Below are positions 1-19,459 of a stretch of 64,000 bases of DNA, piece after piece. Each line of letters begins with the position of its first letter. Positions within the stretch are counted from its first letter, which is position 1. The notes under the pieces were generated by a model. The model was not told the DNA's origin, did not search any database, and saw only the letters and a list, made by a program, of their open reading frames with translations. Source of the DNA: Euborellia annulipes (Eukaryota > Arthropoda > Insecta > Dermaptera > Anisolabididae); contig JAKCPI010006182.1 of the NCBI GenBank assembly GCA_023213315.1, positions 62,001 to 126,000 of the forward strand. The letters are read 5' to 3'. The position numbers and the translations under genes are program-made.

Positions 1-229
1 ATTTTAATCTAAACAGATAAAAAGTAGGAAATACTATCACCATTAATAATTCTATTTTTATGTTTATATATATAGATATATATATAATTTATATATATAT
101 AAATATATATTGATACGAGTCATTCTACAAAATTTCGATAAGGTGCTAAACATTAAATTCCATTTAATAAATATTTTTTTAATTATTTTTATGATGGCAG
201 AAAAATTAAAATATTTATAAATATGACAT

Positions 230-1554
230 TAGGGTGGCTCTTATTTTTCAAAGTTAAAATTTTTGATGTGCTTTTGATGACGCCCTAGTTTGGTGTCATT
301 GCATGAAAAAATAATCTGTGTAAAATTTCAGGTCAATCGGATAAAGGGAAAAGTGCCCCAAGAGCCTTGAAAACCGAAAAAATCATAAAATAACAGAAAA
401 AATTCATTTTATTTATTTATCTTGCTAAATATTAATTAAGTTTATGTGCAAAAAATTTGTAGTTATTGATCTGTTTCGCTATTTTAATCATTGACCATTT
501 TCATTTTCGATTCAAATGGCAAATTTGGATAAAGAAAGCTAATGCGACAACTTCAGGGCTCAAATGCCATAAACGATTGCTTAGATTTTGTAAAGCGGCA
601 TGAGAAACATTAAGATCGATAATTTGATATGCAAAAAGTTTCGAAAGAACCCTGAAATCCAGATAAGGTACTTTGGCAGCAGAAGGCGCAGAAAACACAT
701 GCTTCGACTCACAATGAAAATACAAATATCACAAATTGCATTCTGTTCTTTTTGTAATAATACAAATTCATCAGGTAACAGAAATATTTTCAAGCAATAA
801 ATGGTTTTTGACATCCACCTCGCTTAATGGAAGGCCCAGGGATCACGGATATTCCACTAGAGAGTGTTTGGCCAAGAAAAATAGCTGTAAATTCTAAAAA
901 TTCACTATAATCCTCTCTAGGATGCTGTTCAATCAATTATATTTTTAACAAAGTCAAGAATTCGAGATAACATCCCCCTGATTTAAGTGTGTGACCTTTC
1001 CCTTTTCCGGATCGGAAATTATGAACATAGATTTTAGGCCAAGCATTTTGAAATTTCTTAAACATAAGACAGTCGGGTCTATAGTTTCACCCATCTTTTT
1101 CTCAAAAACGCTTCTAAGAATAATTTTATATATGTGATGTCTACAAGACGTTCTAAAGCGTTGAATCATAGTCTTTTGTTCAGCATTACAGAGCGTCTGA
1201 TAAGTCGCCTGGATTTGCAGCAAAAATAAGTGATTTTCGCGTTTTTCTCGAAAATAATTACTAGTACAAGAAAATACTTGATACGTGATAATATATGCAT
1301 TTTTTATAGATCTCCAACTTTTGTAAAACACTTTTTTTGCATATAATTAATATTTCGTAAGAAAAAAATAAGATGTTTTTTTCTGCCATTTTATGATTTT
1401 ATCGATTTTCAAGGCTCTTGGGGCACCCTTTCCTTTTGTCCGATTGACCTGAAATTTTACACAGATTTTTTTTCATGCAATGGCACCAAACTAGGGGTAG
1501 CGTAAAAAAAAATAGCAACAAATTTTTCACCAGTAGTAGCTAAGAGCCACCCTA
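230..1554. mobile_element. Mutator-like (MULE) non-autonomous element, 1325 bp, 9-bp TSD
   Basis: The sequence begins TAGGGTGGCTCTTA and ends with its complement TAAGAGCCACCCTA. It is bounded by perfect 9-bp repeats ATATGACAT at 221-229 and 1555-1563. Terminal inverted repeats extend about 170 bp at both ends with small indels (both include CAGGTCAATCGGA). Long inverted repeats with 9-bp duplications are the hallmark of Mutator-type elements. The interior (about 400-1370) has ORFs on both strands, the longest minus 1331-954, but no transposase motif was recognised. Confidence 0.8.
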
Positions 1555-1563
1555 ATATGACAT

Positions 1564-2300
1564 ACTGTATAAAGAATAAACTTTAAAACAATTTAATATA
1601 TAATAATATCAAATATTAAAATTGAAAAAGAAAATTTGTATAAATAATGTACTTATATTTCTTAAATAAATATAATATGAAAATAGTCATTCCAGCCCAT
1701 TTGTAAAAAACTTTTTTAAAACAAATTATCAATATTTAATTTTGATATGTAAAGATTAAAAAAAAAGGCAATGAATTTGTTTTTCTTATGAAACGGGAGG
1801 AGATTGAGCATCGAAATGTTTATAAAATTCATGATATTTTAAAATCAAGAAGTGATTGTCTAGTCCCTTATCAAAATTTGGTGGAATGAACCATATATTA
1901 TATATATTTACATATATAGATAAATATATATATGTATATACATATATATATTTTTTCTGCACAAATTTACAAAGAAATCTTGCATGAAAGAATGAGATAT
2001 GATTAGGCAAACATGTTTGTTTTTCAATGGTGCTTCAAAATGAATGAGATATAAAAATGTTTTAAGTTCTTTTTTTTTTATTTTATATTTTTTCAATTAA
2101 TCGTTGGCGCAAGTAATGAGATTATCAGATTAATTATTATTAATATAAATAATAATAATTATAATAATAATAATAATAATAATAAAAATTAGCAAATTTT
2201 TTGATTTTTTAAAATAAAAATAAAATTAAGGCCACATATATAAAAAAGATCATTGTTTGGAAATCTGATATATTTATATATATATATATATATTTGGGGC
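1564..2300. other. AT-rich intergenic stretch with TA and AAT microsatellites
   Basis: No gene was recognised. It contains TA-rich tracts around 1895-1950 and 2270-2296 and an (AAT)n run near 2130-2190. Short ORFs here follow the composition and look random. Confidence 0.6.
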
Positions 2301-2399
2301 AATTTTAAGTTATCTTTCTAGACCAGAAAGAAAGATAAATATAGATATATAGATAGCCATACATATCTATATATACAATATATATATATATATATTTGG

Positions 2400-2703
2400 T
2401 TGGCATCCACAAACCAAAAAGGACTTTCTGATTTGGTTGGTAGGCCTCGAAAAAAGAACTAAAAGAGAGAGGCTTTTTCAGACGGGTAAAACGCCGAACA
2501 AACTCTTTGTGCACTGGCGCCAGAGGTCCTTAGGGAATCTCGATGGTTGGGGGACGTTTAAGTCGCCAAATCATCATGAAGTGCCACTTGATCAGTAATT
2601 AATTAATAGATTTGTATAAGGGCTTGGCCAGGCCACACTTGATGAAACATATCTTTATATACAGTACAAAGGCCTATAAGGCCATTTATAAGTCTTTTAA
2701 TCC
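2400..2703 (-). other. probable Rap1 3' UTR
   Basis: Moderately complex, less AT-rich sequence follows the stop codon on the minus strand down to about 2400, where TA-rich microsatellites begin. No strong canonical AATAAA was found close to the stop, so the cleavage site is not placed. Extent is inferred from composition only. Confidence 0.4.
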
Positions 2704-7649
<4,946 letters not shown>

Positions 7650-8824
7650 CTGCAACAAACACAACAAAACATTTATTAGATTTTATTCAAAATTAAAACA
7701 GTCCTAAGTTAGATCTACAAATTTGTGGAGATCAACTCAAGATCTAGGATCGATTATTCATGGGATTTTTTTCAGCGTCTAAGGATTTTACTGTGCAGGG
7801 GGGGGGGGGATGATGATAATGTGCAATTCAGAATAGGGCTCGAGAAACCCTAACTTTGGACATGTTTTGATCAGATTTTTGAAATCAGACTTGCTAAATG
7901 CTTAATAAATTAGATTAAATAATATTTAGGAGAACGAATCCGCCAAACCAAAAAATTTATTTTTTCATTCGATTTTAATAAAAATTTAAACGTGGGGTAT
8001 AAATTCGTGAAAAATAACATTAAATACATCTGCCGCATTCTTCTAATGAAATTTAAAATTAAGGCTTAAATATGTTATCTATTTTTAGATATATAAACTC
8101 TATACTAAATGTAAATTAACATCTGAATTTTGCATTTGAATAAATTATATTTGCATCGCTATTTGTTTATGCAAACCCCCAAGGGACAAACTTTTAGTTT
8201 TCACAGTATTTTATCATAGATGAACTAGCAACTTTTCGTTTAAACAAAGACACACACACATAAATAGAGTGAGAGATCTTAATTTAAATTTCATTAGTAA
8301 TCTACATCTGTGAATCAATAAAGAACTTGATTGAAAATCCATCCCACTTTAAAGGTAATAAGGTTTAAGAATTTGAGATTTAACTGTGAACTGATGTCCT
8401 TGTCAGCGTATTTGTGTCCGATTATTATGTGAACCATCATGACCTAGAAATGTCCTTTCTTAGAAGAAAATCGCATCCGAATTCCCCTAATTAGTCCAAG
8501 GCTAAAGGGAAAAAATTATAATCCGTTATGGAAATATCTAAAACAATATTAAGTGTTTGTTAGCTTTAGCTTCTAAAAGTATAACTAAAAGCTTCGGACC
8601 ATTGTTCGTTATACAATACTTTTTCTATTGTGTTCAAAAAATGTATAAAAAGTTACTATTAAATTATTGCAATATCTACAGTATAAAAAAGGAGTCGATG
8701 AATCTCAAATATTGGGAAAAAAGAACTTTCCTTTTAAAGAAATACTTTTTTACTTTTTCATTTAGTATATAAAGAGAAAGTATTGTAATCGTCATAAAAT
8801 TCGCCTTCGAGCTTTTGGAATAAT

Positions 8825-9276
8825 GTGTGTGTGTGAACATGATTGTTTAAAAACCCAAGGAGCCAGATCGGTGAAATTTGCTATATACTGGGTACTCCTT
8901 ACACCCAAATTCATTTGTTTATATTTAATTTCTTTTAATGACACCTGTATGATTTTGTTTTGATTTTTTTTTTTTTTATTTGCGAAATATGTCTTTTTCT
9001 TAGTTAATTAATTCAAAAACTATTCAGTTTTCGAAAAAATGTCAAAAAATATAAAACTTTTTTTTTTAAATAGAATAATATGACAAAAAATTGAAAATTT
9101 CAAAATTTTTGAAAAAAACTTATTAGGTAAAGTACTACTTCTAGGTGACGTATTTACTCCAAAAGTTGATAGAAATCTACAATTTTAGTGTAAGGAGTAT
9201 ATACCAAATTGAATCGATCTGGCTGCTTGAGTATTTAAGCAATCGTGTTCACACACACACACACACACACACACTG
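8825..9276. mobile_element. inverted-repeat element (~450 bp) with GT/AC-rich ends
   Basis: GTGTGTGTGTGAACATGATT is mirrored by AATCGTGTTCACACACACAC, and further in GGAGCCAGATCG is mirrored by CGATCTGGCTGC. CTTACACC and GTAAGGAGTATATA continue the symmetry. The (AC)n tract at the right end may have expanded after insertion. Preceding it, 8760-8815 resembles an end of the hairpin-ended family. Confidence 0.55.
9249..9276. repeat. (AC)n microsatellite
   Basis: About fourteen AC units directly abut the right terminus of the 8825-9276 inverted-repeat element. Confidence 0.85.
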
Positions 9277-12079
9277 TACTACACACGTAATTCCGAAAAT
9301 GGGGTTTTAGAATATACAAGAAGGTTTTGGGGAAGTCATTCCCGAATATTTATTTATTTATTTTTAATTGATAACGTTTCCAAAATACTTGTGGTAGAGA
9401 TATTTTAATAATATTTCACTTTCAAAAGAGAGGATTTGTTTATTAAAAAAAAATTTAGCCCCCCGCCTTCTAAAACCAAATCCTAGTACTACGCCTGTAT
9501 AATTACTGATGGCAAAAGAAGTTTATTTAGAAAATAAAATATTTTAATTATAAACAATTTAATTTGTTAATGTAGTAAATGCCAAAATTTGTGTATATTT
9601 ATTGTCAGTTGTGTGAAAAACAGGAGGATATTTAAGTAAATAAAACATTCATTAGAGAGAGAGTATAAACCAGATGGTACAGTATGGGTGCATTTTTCAA
9701 GAATTTTATTTTCTAGTTTTCGCTAAGAGTTTGGGAATGTGATCAGCTAAAGAGCAATTTCTCCCTACTGGTCCACCACGTTTTAGGTAATGGAATTTAT
9801 TCTGTTAAGAGGCTGAGAGAAACGAATCTTAGCATTTTACATCTGTCCCTTTAAAGGGTCACAAATGCAATCTAATAAAAGAGAAATCGTTTCACTTTAG
9901 GTTCAGGGAAAAAAATCTTTTAAAATTGAATAATTAGAAAGCAAAATCATCATTATTACAATATTATTAAAAGGAATCGAAATGAATTTCCAGTAGCGTT
10001 TGTATCTTTTCAGTAAAAGTGAACTGAAATCACCATCAGAAAAGAATGCAAAGTGAAAAAATTCCAAAATTAAAAAAGTTAATGCAATTTCGAACATAAA
10101 ACGAATGAACAAATATATTCTAAATTAAAAAAAGAAAAAGTTCAATCTCCCCTCTAACAAACAAACAGCGAGTCTATTGTATAATTCTTCTACTGTTCGT
10201 TGATATTTGGACTCTGAAATTAAAACATTTTATAAAACCCCAAGATCTTTTTACAAAAAAAAAAATAAATATAAATATGGTAAATTAATTATCTTATGTT
10301 GAAAAAAAAAATTTGACTTTGTTAAAATATGTCCTGAGAGTCAGTATATTACGTTTCTGTTGTGTAGGTTATTTGATATATAGAAAAAAAAAAAAAAAAA
10401 AGCGTAGAGCGACAAAGGAAGAGCTAAAAAGGGTCTTTAATTGAATTGCCAACTCGGAATATTTCTTTTTAGATTTAATACTTCTTTCATGATAATGTCA
10501 AATGTGTCAAGGGAAATATAATGGAGAATTCTCGATCCATGCCTTAAATAAATCAATAAATATAATTAATATATCGGCTACCGCTACATTTTTCTTAATC
10601 AACTTGAAATATTGCGATATTTTATTATAATAAAATCTCTGGCTTTAAATTTAAGACTCAAACTCGGAGATCAATTTTATTTATCTTTATCTCGAAACTT
10701 TTCTAACCACAACTTTTTTTAGCTGCTGATATCCCAAGTATTATAAGTTTGCCTCCACTAAAACTATAATAAAAATTGTTAATTTTATCGTTAAATTAGT
10801 GAAACTGATTAGTTCTGTATATTACGGCAAACAACTCAAGTTCAACATAGACAAATTATGTTACCACGCCTCCCTTAAAATATTTTATCGGATGACGCCC
10901 CCCCCCCCCCCCATTTTATAAAATGATACAAACTATCATTCAAAAACCTCACATAAAAATTTATTAAAAATTTCCATTTACCTCGAAACTTAATATCAAT
11001 AAAAATATTTTTTTTTATTTATTATTATTTTATTTATAAGACTTAAGCAATAATTGGAAAATTATAAAATATATACACAGCAGGTTGTGGCCAGAATTTT
11101 TTTCGGGGCTGAGCGGGCTTCGGAATTTTGGAAAATAGTGGAGAGGGGATTTATTATAATTTTTATAATTTTTTTGATGACGTTCATGTGAGTGCACATC
11201 ACAAAGTTAGAGATCAAATGATTTTGGGATCAATCCTACAAAAAAGTTGAAATGACGCCATCGCTAATGCGGTTTAAATTGTAAAAATAAAGATATCGTC
11301 GGGTTTTGAACATTTCATTGATTTTTTTTTTTTTTAATAGGAAAAATATAAACAAATAGTTTAATTTGGCAAATAAATAAGAAAATATTTTTTAGATGGC
11401 GACGTCCTAATTTCGTTAACTTCTTAAAGTGTCTGGAAAAGAATAAAAAAACACAGATGCGTGACTATAAAATTAGAAATTTTTAAAGTGTCCGCCATTT
11501 TGAAGGGAAATTTTGGATTTCCTCCAAAATCAATAGGGAAAAAATCGTCAATCGAACCTTTACCATCAATATAGATAAACCGACGAAAACTAGAGTGTCC
11601 ATAAAAATTCCCTAAACATAAACACACACACACAGTAATAATTTATTTTCATTTTCTCTTGGAGATTAAATAAATCTTGGATGAAATTTTGTCCCAATAA
11701 AAAGAAAATAATATTTATATGAAATAAGAAACAAAAATTGAGTTAATTATGAAAGTATAGGCTATAGACTACATTAATTAATTTCCTTTTCAATTTTCAT
11801 ATATTTTTTTTGCCAAACTAATAAGAAAATTGGAATATAGTGTACCAATTAAATTTGGTCTTACTCGTAGCAATATTATAAAATTCTTTTTGTTTTGTTA
11901 CTAAAATCTATTAAAAAAAAATGAAGATGTTTATTTTAAAATAAGTGAAAGAAAATGTTTACTTATTTTAAGGTTGCATCAAACTTCCGCTTCCTTTCTA
12001 TAATAAATGTCAAATTAATTTTTTACGAAATTTCGAAAACAAACAAAAATAATTAGTGATATTCAATTTATTTTTTCTT

Positions 12080-12300
12080 GTGACCCATGGCTCAGGGAGA
12101 AGATATTAGCTTCTTGTGCCTAGGGTCCCGGGTTTGCTTCCCGTCTTAAGCGAAAAAATTTATTTCATTTAACCCGCCGCAAGGTCAAACGCCTGTAGAA
12201 AATCTAGAAGGGAAGAGACTGACATCCTGAGCTATTCAATTTGACTACCAGGGATGGGGATGGGGTCTAAATGGCCTTAGATGCTGAAAAAGACTTTAAA
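12080..12300 (+). repeat. tRNA-derived SINE
   Basis: The head resembles a tRNA: CATGGCTCAGGGAG in the A-box position and CCCGGGTTTGCTTCCCG in the B-box position 40 bases later. A short body follows, ending TCTAAATGGCCTTAGATGCT and an A-rich tail. The tRNA fold is degenerate, so this is called a SINE rather than a tRNA gene. Confidence 0.55.
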
Positions 12301-12944
12301 ACAAAATAACGACAAGAACATCGGGAATTTAATTAATTTCGAGTTCTTCTAATTTCCTCTTCTTCAAAAAACGCCCAAAAAGAATCGATAATTTTCAATT
12401 TTCTAACTCATTTCTCAAATCGACGTATAGAACTGAATTGAACTTTGATTAATTGCATTTCTATATCTTAATTAGCCAATCAAAAATCAAATTAGTTTTC
12501 TACAAAATGTTTACATCTTAAAGAAAATTTATTTATTTATCTGAACAAATTTCGGAAATATCATCTGGTTTTTCATGAGATTTTAATAAATTTATAATAT
12601 GATTTCACATGACTTTGACACGCTGTAATTGATTAATCTATCTAGAGCATAATCAAAAATTCCCTTCCATGTTGCAAATCGAATAAGAATAATCCTTTTG
12701 CCCACAAAAAAGACCTTAATTAAATAAAAAAGTTTTTTTTATTATTATTTCAAAATTAGATTTGGTAGATTTTTAATTTATGATATGCAAAATATTGGAA
12801 TTTCAGTTGTTTATAAAAAATAAATTTTATTGTTGCGAGTTGTTGTGAGATTAGTTAATAGCAATGTAGACTGTATATTGAAATTGCAGGCAACTGTTTT
12901 TGAAATTATTCACTGGAACCGAACTCAGTGCATTGATGACATCC

Positions 12945-13219
12945 CTTTCCTCTCTCTCTCTCTCTTCAAACCTATATATAGGAGTAAAGGATATATAGGT
13001 GAGGAGTGGGAGTCGGAAGAGTATGCAAAGGGTCAAATTTTATGGGGAGGAGAGTCAGATGATTAGTTAGCCACCATCGAAGGGCGAGGCTCCAGCTCCA
13101 GCTCCAGCTCCAGCTCGGAGGGAATTGTGGATTGCGAATAGCCCAGGGGGGGCCGGGCGGCCCCCTGGGCACGCACACCTCTGGAATCTCGTTACACAAT
13201 TCCGATCAGCTTGTCAAGG

Positions 13220-13250
<31 letters not shown>
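12945..13250. repeat. GC-rich low-complexity block: TC tract, (CCAGCT)n, G/C hairpin, (CT)n
   Basis: Contains a CT run at ~12950, four to five tandem CCAGCT units at ~13090-13117, a strong hairpin formed by GCCCAGGGGG and CCCCCTGGGC at ~13140-13170, and a pure CT tract at ~13220-13246. Overlapping short ORFs on both strands look compositional. An unrecognised regulatory or exonic role cannot be excluded. Confidence 0.5.
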
Positions 13251-16200
13251 AGCTAAACAAAGCTTTCCTTTTAATAGCCGCCTTTTTTTTACTTAGGTTT
13301 ATACAATCGAATTTAACAAATCAATCACTAGCTAATTTTGTTCATCCAAATTAACAAAAAAAAATCCAGCAACTAGGATTCCGCCTTATCAATGATCCTG
13401 TGATAGAAATATAAAAAATGAACTATTTAAATTTAAAATTTCGCTTATATTGCTGCACGGAGCTTTTGAAACTCTCAGAAAAATATCTGATTTTTTTGAA
13501 AGGCAAATTTTTATTAAAACTTCTTTTTTGACTTCAAAGCCGAAACAATTCACTTAAAAGAAAGAAGCTTAGCGCAAGGTGTTCTTCTCGTATCAAAATA
13601 AAATAAATACATGTACTCTTTCGCAGAGTTTTTAAATTACTAAACTAAAAAAAAAAATGTGTGAAGTTATTTCAAAGATGAAATTATTTACCAAAAGTAG
13701 AAAGAATGAAATCAAGCTTTATCAGGTCAAAGATTTTTATTAAAAACAAGCTAAATAAATAATAATAATAGAAAAGTTATGGTTAAGAAACAAGTTCGTA
13801 GCTAAATATTTAATTTTAAATATTGACGCAACTGCTGCTATCTGAAATATTTTGTTATTTTTCACGTTTTTATAAGCCCCATTTTTAAAATCAGACCAAT
13901 TCACTGCTTTCCAAATTAAAATATAGAGGTTTTTAGAATTGCAAGGGGAATGTCCATTTTAAGGCAACTCAATAGACAGACCTCCGTAAATGGTTGCCTA
14001 CGCGCAGGGCTCTAAAGGCAGGTAGACCCTGGGTGGGGGCTTAATTTGTGGCGCTCACTGTACCAGTGATATTTTCGATAAAAAAAAATTAATTTGTATA
14101 GCTACCATTTTTAATTCGAATTTATATTTTATTTTGTTTGGAAAATAAAAATTTTGAGTTATGACACTCTTCTATGAGCGATTTGTTATACGAAAAAATA
14201 TCAGGTATCATGTCTTGAAGTTTCAGCGAAACTCTTAGCCTTTATCAGCCTCTAACAAGATAATATTGATTATCATGCTTTAATTTATCAGGACCTCTCC
14301 ATTTAACACGGCAATTTTCCTTATTCACTCGAGAATCAAATGCACTTATCTTAATTTCAATTATAAAAAAAATATTAATCTTAGGACTAGACGTGAGATA
14401 ATATGTGGCCTACATATTATTTTAAAAGGTCTTTTTCAGCATCTGAGGCCATTTAGACCCCCGTCCTTTCTAATTCTAGCTCAAATGATTTTAAAAATTT
14501 CATGGTTTGAGATAGAAAGCGATCCCATCACAAAAGGGAGATCTCTACCTCTATGTTATGGCCCAGGATCAAATATATTTATTATAATTATACAATACTA
14601 CTTATAGAATTTTATTTATTTCAAACGAAATTTCAAAATATTTGACAGAATCATTTTTAAAATTTTAAGCAACATGGCCAGCGGTTTTTATTTGTTAATT
14701 TAGACAAATATCCCAACCTGGCTATTTTAATGCAAATTTGAAGTTATATTTATTTTTAATCTTTTTAGCTTCTGAGATCATTTAAATAAAAAACCTTTTA
14801 AGTTTAATTTAAATTAATTAAGTTATTTTGATGAAAGGGACAAGCAAGAAATCTAATTGTTTTTTTATTAAATTTAATTTATTCTTAATAAACAAAATGA
14901 AATTCAAAGGACTCTCTTTAAAAGAACAAATATCTTGATAGTATCTCGAATAAAGATCTTCATCTTGAAAATTAAAAATAGACTAATCAATATTATCATT
15001 TGATTTGATAAAAATACAAATTAAAATTTTCCTCTAAATTTGACCTTTTTTCAAATTCTTAAATATTAAATAATAATTGAAGTACATCAAAAAGAGGCTG
15101 CAGAGGAACAGAATAATTTATTCAATCAATTGAGAGGTTTGATTAAAATATGAGAGGATTCAAACTTGTTTTAATACTAATCTTTAACTAAAAACGAAAC
15201 AATTTAATAATTGAATCGCTTACTGCAGAAAGGCAACATGTCCATATTTTAAAAATTTTTAGGAGAGGAAAAAACTGTTTAAAAACATAATTAGAGGAGT
15301 TTAAATGATGAATTATGAAAACTGAAGCCGTCCTATTTGGTGGACAAGAGCCTTTTATGTGGTAAACGATGTGGTGACCTTTAATTTAAAGCATCAAAAA
15401 ACTCAATTATGGACTTGACTGAAATATTTATTGATTTTCTTTTCAAAAAAAATCTACTCTTAAAACCCATCTATTGAGTTGAGGTAAATTTATTTTTCCA
15501 TTTAATATCAAATTCCTATTAATTAGATGGAAAGTATCTGCTTTAATTAAAAACTAATTCATTTGCTAAAAGTTTATTTATTGATTCAGCTAAAGATTCT
15601 ACAAATTTCTGCATTATCATCATTGGTAATTACCTTTCATTAATATTATGTAAAGTCTAATACTAATACTACTATTTTAGAGTGATTATTTTGATGGAAT
15701 TGCTAAAAGGGATGTGGCACGAAAATAAATGCCAGAACATTTGATAATCATACAAATTCCAATTTCGGAATGTGAATCAAATGAATGGCGCCTCGCCATT
15801 TTTGAATTTTGAGCTGCATTTTGGTTCTAGGCTGTGATGCGGAACCTTATGAATTTTTTTTTATGAAAATTAACCACGTTTTCTAACAAAAAAATAAATA
15901 AGTTTTTATTTTAATTTAGCAATTGAATTTGACGAGGGTCCGCACCACTTTTAAATTTTATTTTTCGAGGTGCGCCCTTAGGCTTCAGCCTACGGGTAAA
16001 TTATTTTCAGGTCTATTGAACAGAAAGGCGTAGTGTGCCTAATTAATAGAGAGACTTTAATCCAGTCCCAATTATGAGGCTATTCGTGGGTTAAGTTTAA
16101 AGCCCGAATTCTATACTTTTTTAAAGCATCTCTTAAGCAGGTAGGAAGCGACAGATTTTAAAATTAATTCAATTTGGCAAATTTATATTCCTTTCGTGAC

Positions 16201-16879
16201 AATGTAATATTAAGTAACCCCTACTAATTGTAATTAAACTAATTAAAAAAAAGTAAAATAAAAATATGATTAAGGAATAAAATAAATAAAAATCCCTAGT
16301 TATAACTTATTGTGAAATTACATTTCAAAATTAAATGAGTTATATCGAGTGGGTACCTGCCCCTGGGGGACGAAAGGGGTCTTAAATTTTTAACTTAGAA
16401 CTCATTAGTATAATAGAAATAGAAGCGAGAGGAAAGGAGGATTTGATGAATTTAGAGATAAATAGAATGGAACCAATCGCATTAATTTTTATCCTTTAAT
16501 GGGGGATTGCTACCAAAAACATAACTAATGAATTTCTCTATAAAAATACTATCCCTATCAAAATTTAAAAAAACTACTAAAAATATATAATATTAATAAA
16601 TATGATATGCTTGCTTAGAGCCCCAATTTTATTATTTTTTAGTTGAATAAAATAATTATTCAACAAAAAAAAATAAATAAATAAAGAAATAAAATAGTAA
16701 CTAAGCGCATCATAGAATCTTGAAACTTTCCCTAGTAGTTTTTTCAATTTTTTGAGACGGATAGTATTTTTATATGGACATTCATTAAATAGGTATAAAT
16801 TTGATAGCTATCAGTTTTAAATGAATAGAAATAAATGCATAAGCGATTGATTTCATTCATTCTATTTGATTTATTTCTT

Positions 16880-17432
16880 TCTCTTACCTATATCTATATG
16901 AAATATATAGAGAGAAAGTATTGCGATCATGTCAAAAATTCGATGTCGAGATTTTGATGGATATACACGTTTTGAGGTCCCCTGAGTTCAAAAAAGTGGG
17001 TCCCGCAAATTGGTCTATCTGTGTGTAACAATTTCAAGCATGAAGGAATTGAGCTAGGAGATTAAAATTTTATATTTAAGTTAGGTACCCTCCCGGACAG
17101 TCAAAGTAAGCTTTTGAACAAAATCGGCCAAAAAGTACTAGTACTTTACTGAAGTAATTTTTCAGTTATTTTCATATTTCTCAAAATCGGCTCTAACGAT
17201 TTTGTTTAAAATTCAAAAATCAATTATTTTTTACATGCTCTTTAAAATGTATATTCTCATTTTGCCCTTGAAATCTTTTGAAACACTCTTTACTCTTGTA
17301 TTACTTATGAAATGGAAGTGATCAAGTTTGGAACTAAGGTGCTATGGGAAACTTAATATATCTCGACACAAAAAATCCGGTGTAACAAGCACAGTACTTA
17401 CCGAATGGTACGACCAGTCACACCAGATTTAA
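16880..17432 (+). mobile_element. hairpin-ended dispersed repeat, copy in Rap1 intron
   Basis: Starts with the palindrome CTATATGAAATATATAGAGA followed by AAGTATTGCGATCATGTC. Shared internal blocks include ATGTATATTCTCATTTTGCC. It ends GACCAGTCACACCAGATTT. Same family, with the same internal order, as copies at 20060, 27540, 50335, 54525, 56533 and 61638. Confidence 0.65.
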
Positions 17433-19459
17433 AAAAAAAATAAATTTATATATTATTTGTTACATCTAACTTGTTTAATTGACTATTCATTAAAATAGAA
17501 AACTTAGTAAATTTAGTAAGATTTTGTCAATTTGTAGTGAGTTTTCCATGGTGGTTTTAGCTATGACTAATTCATATTAGGGAGTGGGAACTCCCCTTTC
17601 TAGGGGGTGAAGTATACCATACCGATAATTCAGTCTGGATCGTGGGGACTGTGGAAGGATATTTTGCAAAGATTAGAGAATTTCCCAAATACGTAAACGA
17701 CTATAGGTGATATTAATTAGAGGATGCTAACAACTGAAACTGATCAAGTCAGTCGACGAAGGGGGGAGGGAGCACGAATAGACAGGGGAATGATTAAAAA
17801 AAAAATCCGACTTATATCAATATATAAGCGAGGGTGGCAGGATTAATTAATTACTCAAGAATGAAATTGTTATAAAAATCCCAAAGTTAAAACATTAATC
17901 AATTGGTCAGGCAGAAATGGCACTTGATTTGAAACACAAACAGAAAAAGTCGAAATAATTCCAAACCAATTTATTTACCTTAGAGAGAAATAAAAACTCT
18001 CAAACAAACTTGTTTACTTATTTTTTTATAAAAAAAAAAATTACTTTCACAATTTTGGACAAGAAGAAAGTTATTTGTTTTTTTCTATAGGTATATTTAA
18101 ATAGTGAGCCTTCTAAGCAAATCAGGTTTAAATTCAGCTAAGAATCAAATTATTAAGCATGAGGAACCCTCCCCAGTAAATTCTCAACCAATTATTGACA
18201 TAACACGGGCAGTAAAAATAATAATTTGGAAAATCAAATAGTAAAAATAATAAAAATTTGTCATCAAGCATGGAAATAAGTTATGCTGTATTTTCTAATC
18301 TTTATTAAAAAAAAAAATTTTTAATTTTTTTTTGTTTTTGAAATTTCTAGATTAAAAAAAAAGTAATTATTATAATTTTTTTAATTAGTCCTAAAATTTT
18401 TTTTTATTGAATTTAATTTATTAAAAAAAAAACCCCAAAATGTAATTAAATGCCTGAGTTATTTGAGATACAAATTTAGTGGCTACGAACTACTTGCACT
18501 ATAATAATTTTTTTTTTTTTTTTTAATAATGAAATTTCCTAGTGAATAAAAATCAAAGATGAACGAACTTGAGGGTAAAAAATCCAGAATCCAAGTTGGC
18601 CCTTTAGTCTTGTGTCGAATAAATTTCAAAAGTTTTATTGTTCGGAATGAGCGACGTAGGCGTAGCCAATTAAACTCTATTAAGTTGATATTTAGCCTCA
18701 AGGACTAAATGAGTGTTAAAATAAATTTCAATTTGTTATGATATTTAAATATATTTGAAGATAAAAAAAAAATAAATAATAAAATATTTGAAATTTTAAA
18801 TAAAATAAATCAATAAAAGGGTCAATTAGCTAAAGAAATATTTAAAAAAAATTTAATTGGGACGTGCATTGGAATATATTTTGAAGCTGGAATTTTTTAT
18901 TATCTATTTATGTTGGGAGTGTGTAAATAAATAACTTTCATATGTAAATAAATTTAAATTATACATTCTTTTATTTTTGTTATTATTGAAAAAATTAATT
19001 TTTTTCTTTAATAAGCCTCTCCTGAAGAGCTTGAGCTTCTTCTCATTAACGAAATTTATTTATTGAAAGAAATTTTATTTTTTAGCCTTTAGATTATTCA
19101 AATAGTTTTTACTGTCCCTTTAAAGTTTAAATTCATAAACATATTTATTATTTTTAATAATAAAAAAATGAAAGACGTTGTCCAATGTTGAATTATTTAC
19201 CTATGAATAAAATATCGCTATTTTAGACTTGATTTATTCGCTCTCAAGTTCGAGCTATAATAAAAAAAAACAGCATCCATTTGTATTCATCTGTCTCAAA
19301 GCATATTCTGCCCAGGTATAAATATATTGATTTTATTTGTTGACCATCTATACATTTTCATATTAATTTGATATTTAAAAATGCAATTTTACTTCCCCGT
19401 AATATAAGAGGTGACCGAGAGAAATTTAAACCTTTATTTTTTACGTTTCAATTCATAAG

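Noticed and set aside
954..1331. MULE transposase
   Set aside because: No catalytic or zinc-finger motif visible; the frame is short relative to a transposase.
13087..13117. CRISPR-like or protein-coding repeat array
   Set aside because: Units are six-base and contiguous without spacers; it is a simple tandem repeat.
12972..13199. Proline/tryptophan-rich ORF
   Set aside because: The Trp-Ser repeats come from the (CCAGCT)n tract and the Pro/Gly run from a G/C hairpin; it is low-complexity DNA.
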